In this document: positions 31,008 to 34,872 of the stretch, in pieces
Position numbering within the stretch: position 1 is the first letter of the stretch
How the letters are laid out: each line of letters starts with the position of its first letter
Source of the DNA: Mycobacterium talmoniae
GTDB taxonomy: Bacteria; Actinomycetota; Actinomycetes; Mycobacteriales; Mycobacteriaceae
NCBI GenBank assembly: GCA_002967005.1
Contig: PPEA01000447.1
Location: 1 to 34,872 of the forward strand
Reading direction: 5' to 3'
DNA length: 34,872 nucleotides
Notes under the pieces: model-generated
The model's input: the letters and a program-made list of their open reading frames with translations, nothing else
Databases searched by the model: none
What the model was told of the DNA's origin: nothing
Made by a program: the position numbers and the translations under genes

Positions 31008-32174
31008 GGCCACCTGCAGCCACAGGTCCGGGCCGAACACCTCATAGTGGATGTCGCCGGCCGGAATTCCGCGGTCCACCAAGTGTTCTCGCACCGACCG
31101 CATGAATTCCAGCGGCCCGCACAGATAGACCTGCACCCCGTCGGGCAGGGGCATCTCGGCCAGGTCCACCGGCACCCCGATCTCGCCGTACCAGGTGCGC
31201 ATGATCGCCGCCGGCAGCTGCGCCACCAGGTCGGCCAGCTCGCTGCGGTGCGGGTGCGCGGCCCGGGACCGGTCGGCGTGCACCACGCACACCGACCGGT
31301 GATCGCCGGTGTCCACCAGGTGGCGCAGCATCCCGATCATCGGGGTGCAGCCGATGCCGGCCGACACCAGCAGCACCGGAACCTGTTCGGGCGCCAGGGT
31401 CAGGTCCCCGAACGGTCGCGACAACATCAGGGCGTCACCCTCAAAGACGTTGTCGTGGATGAAGTTCGACACCTGACCGACCGGCGAGCCGGCCACCGAC
31501 GCGACCCGTTTGACGGTGATCCGCCACGTCGCCGTGTCCGAACCGGTGATGCTGTACTGCCGGATCTGGCGGGCCCCGTCGGGCAGCCGCACCGCGACCG
31601 AGGTGTACTGGCCGGGCCGAAACGCCGGCAGCGCGCCGTCGGCCCCGGTCAGGGTCAGCGCGATGCAGTCCGGGGACTCCTGGGTGCGGGCCACCACCCG
31701 GGCCGGCAGCCACACCTGGCCGGGCGCCACCCCGGCCTGGGCGTACAGGTCGGCTTCACGGCCCATCAGCGCGTTGGCCATCAGCCAATACACCTCATCC
31801 CAGGCGGCGGCGACGTCATCGGTGACCGCGTCGCCGAGCACCGCCACGATCGCGGCGAACAGGTAGTCGTGCACCAGCTGGTATTGATCGGAGGTCACCC
31901 CCAGCGACGCGTGCTTGTTGGCGATCCGGGACAGCACCTTGTCCGGCGGCGGGGCGTCGTCGGCGACCAACAGCGTCGCGAACGAGGCGATCGCCCCGGC
32001 CAGCGCCCGCTGCTGATCCCCCTGCGCCTGGTTGCCCCGGTTGAACAGGTCGCGCTCCAACTCCGGGTGGTCGACGAACAGGGTGGCGTAGAAGCGGGTG
32101 GTGATGTCCTCGATCGCCGCCCCGACCACGGGCAGCGTTTCCTTGACGATCGCGGCAGATTTCGGGCTGAGCAT
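31005..32174 (-). CDS. hmp: Flavohaemoglobin (nitric oxide dioxygenase)
   Basis: 389 residues, standard length. Globin domain 1-~140 with TRFYATLF (Tyr B10) and NKHASLGV (proximal His). FAD-binding domain ~150-255 with RPGQYTSVAV and RQYSITG. NAD-binding domain ~260-389 with LVSAGIGCTPMIGML and YLCGPLEFMRSV. Converts nitric oxide and oxygen to nitrate using NADH. The C-terminal family motif is EVFGP. ATG 32174 has AAAGGCCCG upstream. Confidence 0.93.
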   Translation of the reverse strand: MLSPKSAAIVKETLPVVGAAIEDITTRFYATLFVDHPELERDLFNRGNQAQGDQQRALAGAIASFATLLVADDAPPPDKVLSRIANKHASLGVTSDQYQLVHDYLFAAIVAVLGDAVTDDVAAAWDEVYWLMANALMGREADLYAQAGVAPGQVWLPARVVARTQESPDCIALTLTGADGALPAFRPGQYTSVAVRLPDGARQIRQYSITGSDTATWRITVKRVASVAGSPVGQVSNFIHDNVFEGDALMLSRPFGDLTLAPEQVPVLLVSAGIGCTPMIGMLRHLVDTGDHRSVCVVHADRSRAAHPHRSELADLVAQLPAAIMRTWYGEIGVPVDLAEMPLPDGVQVYLCGPLEFMRSVREHLVDRGIPAGDIHYEVFGPDLWLQVA

Positions 32175-32362
32175 CGGCGGGCCTTTCTGTGAACGCGTGC
32201 GTCTACAAGGCCACGATGCCCGCGTCGCGCTACGCGACGATCACCACGGTGTTAACCGCGCGGAACCATCTGCTCACCGGACGGTTGCGGTCCGCCCCGC
32301 CGACGTGATGTGCCATCATGCGACAGGCAGATGTGGCGAAACAGACACCGAAGAGGGCGAAA

Positions 32363-32881
32363 ATGCACCGCTGGTTCGTGGCCCTGGTCACCCTGACGAT
32401 CGCGGCGACGCTGGCCGCTCCGGCGCCGCGCGCGACCGCCCAGGACGCGCCCATCGGCCGGCTCGGGGCCACCCTGCCGGTCGAGTACAACGACCCGGCG
32501 TTCGGGGCGGTCGTCGCCGACGTGGCCGTCCACGATGTGCTGCCCACCGACGAACCGCCCGGCTGGGGGTGGAACGGCTCCCCGCGCTGGCGGGCTCAGG
32601 GGTCGCCGTGGCGCACCGGGGTCACCGTGCACACCATCGCGGCGCCCACCCCCTACACCCTGTCGCTGGCGTTCACCTTCGACGGCGTCACCCCCGACGC
32701 GGACGCCTACGTGTCCAAGCACACCGACGCCCCCGACCAGCTGGAGAACCTGCTGACCAACGCGCCGGCCGGCGCCACCGTCAACGGCGGGGTGTACTGG
32801 GACGTGTACCGCGGGCTGGTCCGAAACGTGGTGTTGCTCGACAAGACCACCGGCGCGCACCTGGCGCAGTGGAACCTTTAA
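32363..32881 (+). CDS. Exported protein of Rv2668 type
   Basis: 172 residues from ATG 32363 with AGAGGGCG upstream. Signal peptide MHRWFVALVTLTIAATLAAP with a probable cut after ATA (residue 26). The mature part is beta-rich (LPVEYNDPAFGAVVADVAVHDV, FTFDGVTPDADAYVSKHTD, GVYWDVYRGLVRNVVLLD) and resembles the mycobacterial exported DUF1942-like group. Position between clpC2 and the ATPase matches Rv2668. Its stop overlaps the stop of the ATPase gene on the other strand. Confidence 0.78.
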   Translation: MHRWFVALVTLTIAATLAAPAPRATAQDAPIGRLGATLPVEYNDPAFGAVVADVAVHDVLPTDEPPGWGWNGSPRWRAQGSPWRTGVTVHTIAAPTPYTLSLAFTFDGVTPDADAYVSKHTDAPDQLENLLTNAPAGATVNGGVYWDVYRGLVRNVVLLDKTTGAHLAQWNL

Positions 32882-33927
32882 CCGGCCGCCCCGCCGGCGG
32901 CGGTCAACGCCAGTAGCCGGGAGGTGGCCCGCAGATACTTTTTGCGGAAGCCGCCGGCCAGCATCTCGGCGCTGAAGATGCCGTCCAGTTTGGCCCCCGA
33001 CGCCACCACCGGGATGCCGGCGTCATAGAGCCGGTCGGTCAACGCCACCAACCGCAGCGCCACATTCTGGTCGTCGATGGCGTGCACGCCGGTGAGGAAC
33101 ACCGCCCGCACCCCCTCGATCAGGGTGAGATACCGGGACGGGTGCATGGTGGCCAGGTGCGCGCAGAGCGCGTCGAAGTCATCGAGGGTGACGCCACCGT
33201 CGGTGGCCTCCGCCCGCGCCACCACCTGCTCGTCGGACAGCGGTTCCGGTGCCGGCGGCAGATCGCGGTGCCGGTAGTCGGGCCCCTCGATCCGGACCGT
33301 GGTGAAAATCTCTGCCAGCGTGTTGATTTCACGCAGGAAGTCTTGGGCGGCGAACCGGCCCTCGCCGAGCTGTTCGGGCAGCGTGTTGGAGGTGGCCGCG
33401 ATCGACACCCCCCGCTCGACCAGTGCCGACAGCAGCCGGGAAATCAGCGTGGTGTTGCCGGGGTCGTCCAGCTCGAACTCGTCGATACACAGCAGGGTGT
33501 AGTCGGCCAACAGATCGATGCACTCGAGGAAGCCGAACACCCCGGCCAGCTGGGTGAGCTCCATGAACGTCGCGAACGCCTTGGGATGCGGCCCGTCGTC
33601 GGGCAGCTGGTAGTAGGCCGACGCCAACAGGTGGGTTTTGCCGACACCGAAGCCGCCGTCGAGGTACAGCCCGGTCCCGGGCAGCACCGTGCGCTTGCCG
33701 AACAGCTTCTTGCGCCCGGCGCGACGCTCCAGAGCCTCCTTGCAGAACGCGGTGCACGCCTGGACCGCCGCGGCCTGGCTGGGTTCGGCCGGGTCGGGCC
33801 GATACGTGTCGAAGCTGACCCCGGCGAAGGTGGGCGGCGGCGTCAACTGGGCGATCAGCCGCTCCGGCGAGACACTCGGATGCCGATCGACCAGATGACC
33901 GATGTGGTCGGTGGCTGGGTCGCGCAT
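32878..33927 (-). CDS. zapE: AFG1/ZapE-like ATPase
   Basis: 349 residues from ATG 33927. Walker A is GGFGVGKTHLLAS near residue 95 and Walker B is LLCIDEFELDDPG near residue 150, followed by a sensor-like SNTLPEQLGEGRF. This is the AFG1-like P-loop family; ZapE acts at the division ring in E. coli. The likely M. tuberculosis counterpart is Rv2670c. The longer frame to 34050 overlaps the divergent ribD-like gene and is rejected. Divergent promoters would share the 34 bases before ATG 33962. Confidence 0.88.
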   Translation of the reverse strand: MRDPATDHIGHLVDRHPSVSPERLIAQLTPPPTFAGVSFDTYRPDPAEPSQAAAVQACTAFCKEALERRAGRKKLFGKRTVLPGTGLYLDGGFGVGKTHLLASAYYQLPDDGPHPKAFATFMELTQLAGVFGFLECIDLLADYTLLCIDEFELDDPGNTTLISRLLSALVERGVSIAATSNTLPEQLGEGRFAAQDFLREINTLAEIFTTVRIEGPDYRHRDLPPAPEPLSDEQVVARAEATDGGVTLDDFDALCAHLATMHPSRYLTLIEGVRAVFLTGVHAIDDQNVALRLVALTDRLYDAGIPVVASGAKLDGIFSAEMLAGGFRKKYLRATSRLLALTAAGGAAG

Positions 33928-33961
33928 GCAGGCACTGTAGCCACGTGTTGCAATCATGGTC

Positions 33962-34745
33962 ATGTCTGACCTTGGCCGGCACCCGGCCGCTGAGACGCAA
34001 CTCACGCTGCTGGGCTCGGCGCGAGACATCGACGACACCGAACTGGCCACCCTGTACGCCTATCCGGCCGACCGGCAGCGCCCCTGGGTGCGGGCGAACT
34101 TCATCAGCAGCCTGGACGGCGGCGCGACCGCGGCGGGCCGCTCCGGCGGCCTGGCCGGCCCCGGGGACCGGGCGTCTTCAAGCTGCTGCGCACGCTCGCC
34201 GATGTCGTCGTGGTCGGCGCCGGCACGGTGCGCATCGAAAACTATGGGGGCGTGCAGCTCAGCGTCCCCGAGCGCCAGCAGCGCCAGACCCGCGGCCAAA
34301 GCGAAGTCCCGCGGCTGGCGATCGTCACCAAATCCGGTCGCCTGGACCGGGAGATGCCGGTGTTCACCCGCACCGAGGTCCCGCCGCTGGTGCTCACCTG
34401 TGCCGCGGCGTCGGGGAGGCCCGCCGGCAGCTGGCCGGGGTCGCCGAGGTGGTGGACTGCTCGGGCGATGACCCCGAGCGGGTGGACGAGGTCGCGGTGT
34501 TGGCGGCGGTGACCGCCGGCGGCCAGCACCACGTGCTGACCGAGGGCGGCCCGACGCTGCTGGCGTCGTTGATCGACCGGGAGCTGCTCGACGAGCTGTG
34601 TCTGACCATCGCGCCGTGTGTCGTGGGCGGTCAGGCCCGCCGGATCGCGACGGGCCCCGGCCAGGTGCTGACCGGGATGCGCTGCGTGCACCTGCTCAGC
34701 GACGACGCCGGCTACCTCTACACACGCTATGTCAAGGGCGAGTGA
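33962..34745 (+). pseudogene. ribD: RibD-like reductase (Rv2671 type), two frameshifts
   Basis: Read across three frames the gene matches M. tuberculosis Rv2671: WVRANFISSLDGGATAAGRSG (frame of 33962), then LLRTLADVVVVGAGTVRIEN and SEVPRLAIVTKSGRLDREMP (next frame), then HVLTEGGPTLLASLIDREL and YLYTRYVKGE (third frame). Shifts lie near 34168-34175 and in the GGGG near 34414-34417; each is repaired by adding one base. RibD-C domain proteins reduce pteridine-like substrates; Rv2671 can act as a dihydrofolate reductase and affects para-aminosalicylate response. Both shifts fit lost G/C, so sequence error is likely. Confidence 0.85.
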
Positions 34746-34770
34746 GCCGGGAGTCGCTAGTGTGGTCCGC

Positions 34771-34872
34771 ATGACTCGGCAGACCACGTTCGCCACGATC
34801 CTGGTCGCGGTGAGCGCAGTGCTCGCCGGCTGCGCGCCGCTGGGCCTGTCCGCCGATCCGCGGTTCGCCACC
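34771..34872 (+). CDS. Lipoprotein start, truncated by window edge
   Basis: 34 codons from ATG 34771. A lipoprotein signal (TTFATILVAVSAVLAGC, Cys at residue 21) is visible. In M. tuberculosis the gene after Rv2671 is the secreted protease Rv2672, so this may be the same gene, but no mature sequence is seen here. Confidence 0.6.
   Translation, partial: MTRQTTFATILVAVSAVLAGCAPLGLSADPRFAT

Overview
The window is high-GC actinobacterial DNA and almost certainly comes from a Mycobacterium. It carries a 13E12-type HNH gene, a sigF/rsbW/usfY locus next to lat and lrpA, a ClpC2-type protein, a PhoU, an MmpS-like protein and GTG/TTG-rich starts, and it preserves the gene order of two separate M. tuberculosis regions (around Rv3286c-Rv3292 and Rv2667-Rv2672). 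I cannot name the species.

Left part (1-4.5 kb): a broken, 5'-cut 13E12 HNH gene; a tightly coupled three-gene minus-strand operon (membrane protein, cytochrome b/molybdopterin oxidoreductase, small zinc-ribbon protein); and a divergent enolase-superfamily gene.

Stress/signalling part (4.8-20.6 kb): a PAS-ANTAR protein, an SDR, an FAD oxidoreductase with a separate or frameshifted Rieske domain, a cheB / STAS-HATPase / cheR-PAS operon, a Crp/Fnr regulator, a second damaged cheB, a GAF-ANTAR protein, PhoU, a secreted collagen-like protein, a DUF2231-Rieske gene, a STAS anti-sigma antagonist, then sigF and rsbW, followed by small stress genes (Rho-N, CsbD, holin-like, usfY). Sequences of the form GGTTT-N15/16-GGGTA, the mycobacterial SigF promoter type, precede many of these transcription units. 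In two cases the promoter lies on top of the longer possible start codon and so decides the start. I read the region as one SigF-controlled island with its own partner-switching and methyl-transfer signalling genes but no visible chemoreceptor or flagellar gene.

Middle part (20.6-26.1 kb): lat and lrpA of lysine catabolism; an in-frame chimera joining the front of a DUF1338 (HglS-type) enzyme to the back of a methyltransferase; an MmpS-like lipoprotein; a DUF6319-like gene behind a LexA-type SOS box; and a MNT-type nucleotidyltransferase with only the tail of its HEPN partner left.

Right part (26.2-34.9 kb): a hypothetical gene without a normal start, four tRNAs (Val-CAC on minus; Gly-GCC, Cys-GCA, Val-GAC on plus), small secreted and hypothetical proteins, a many-times frameshifted agcS symporter gene, clpC2 behind two identical operator-like inverted repeats, a flavohaemoglobin, a secreted protein, a ZapE/AFG1-like ATPase, a frameshifted ribD-like reductase and the start of a lipoprotein.

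At least eleven single-base-type frameshifts occur in seven genes. Several lie in G or C runs, so part of the apparent gene decay may be sequence error.
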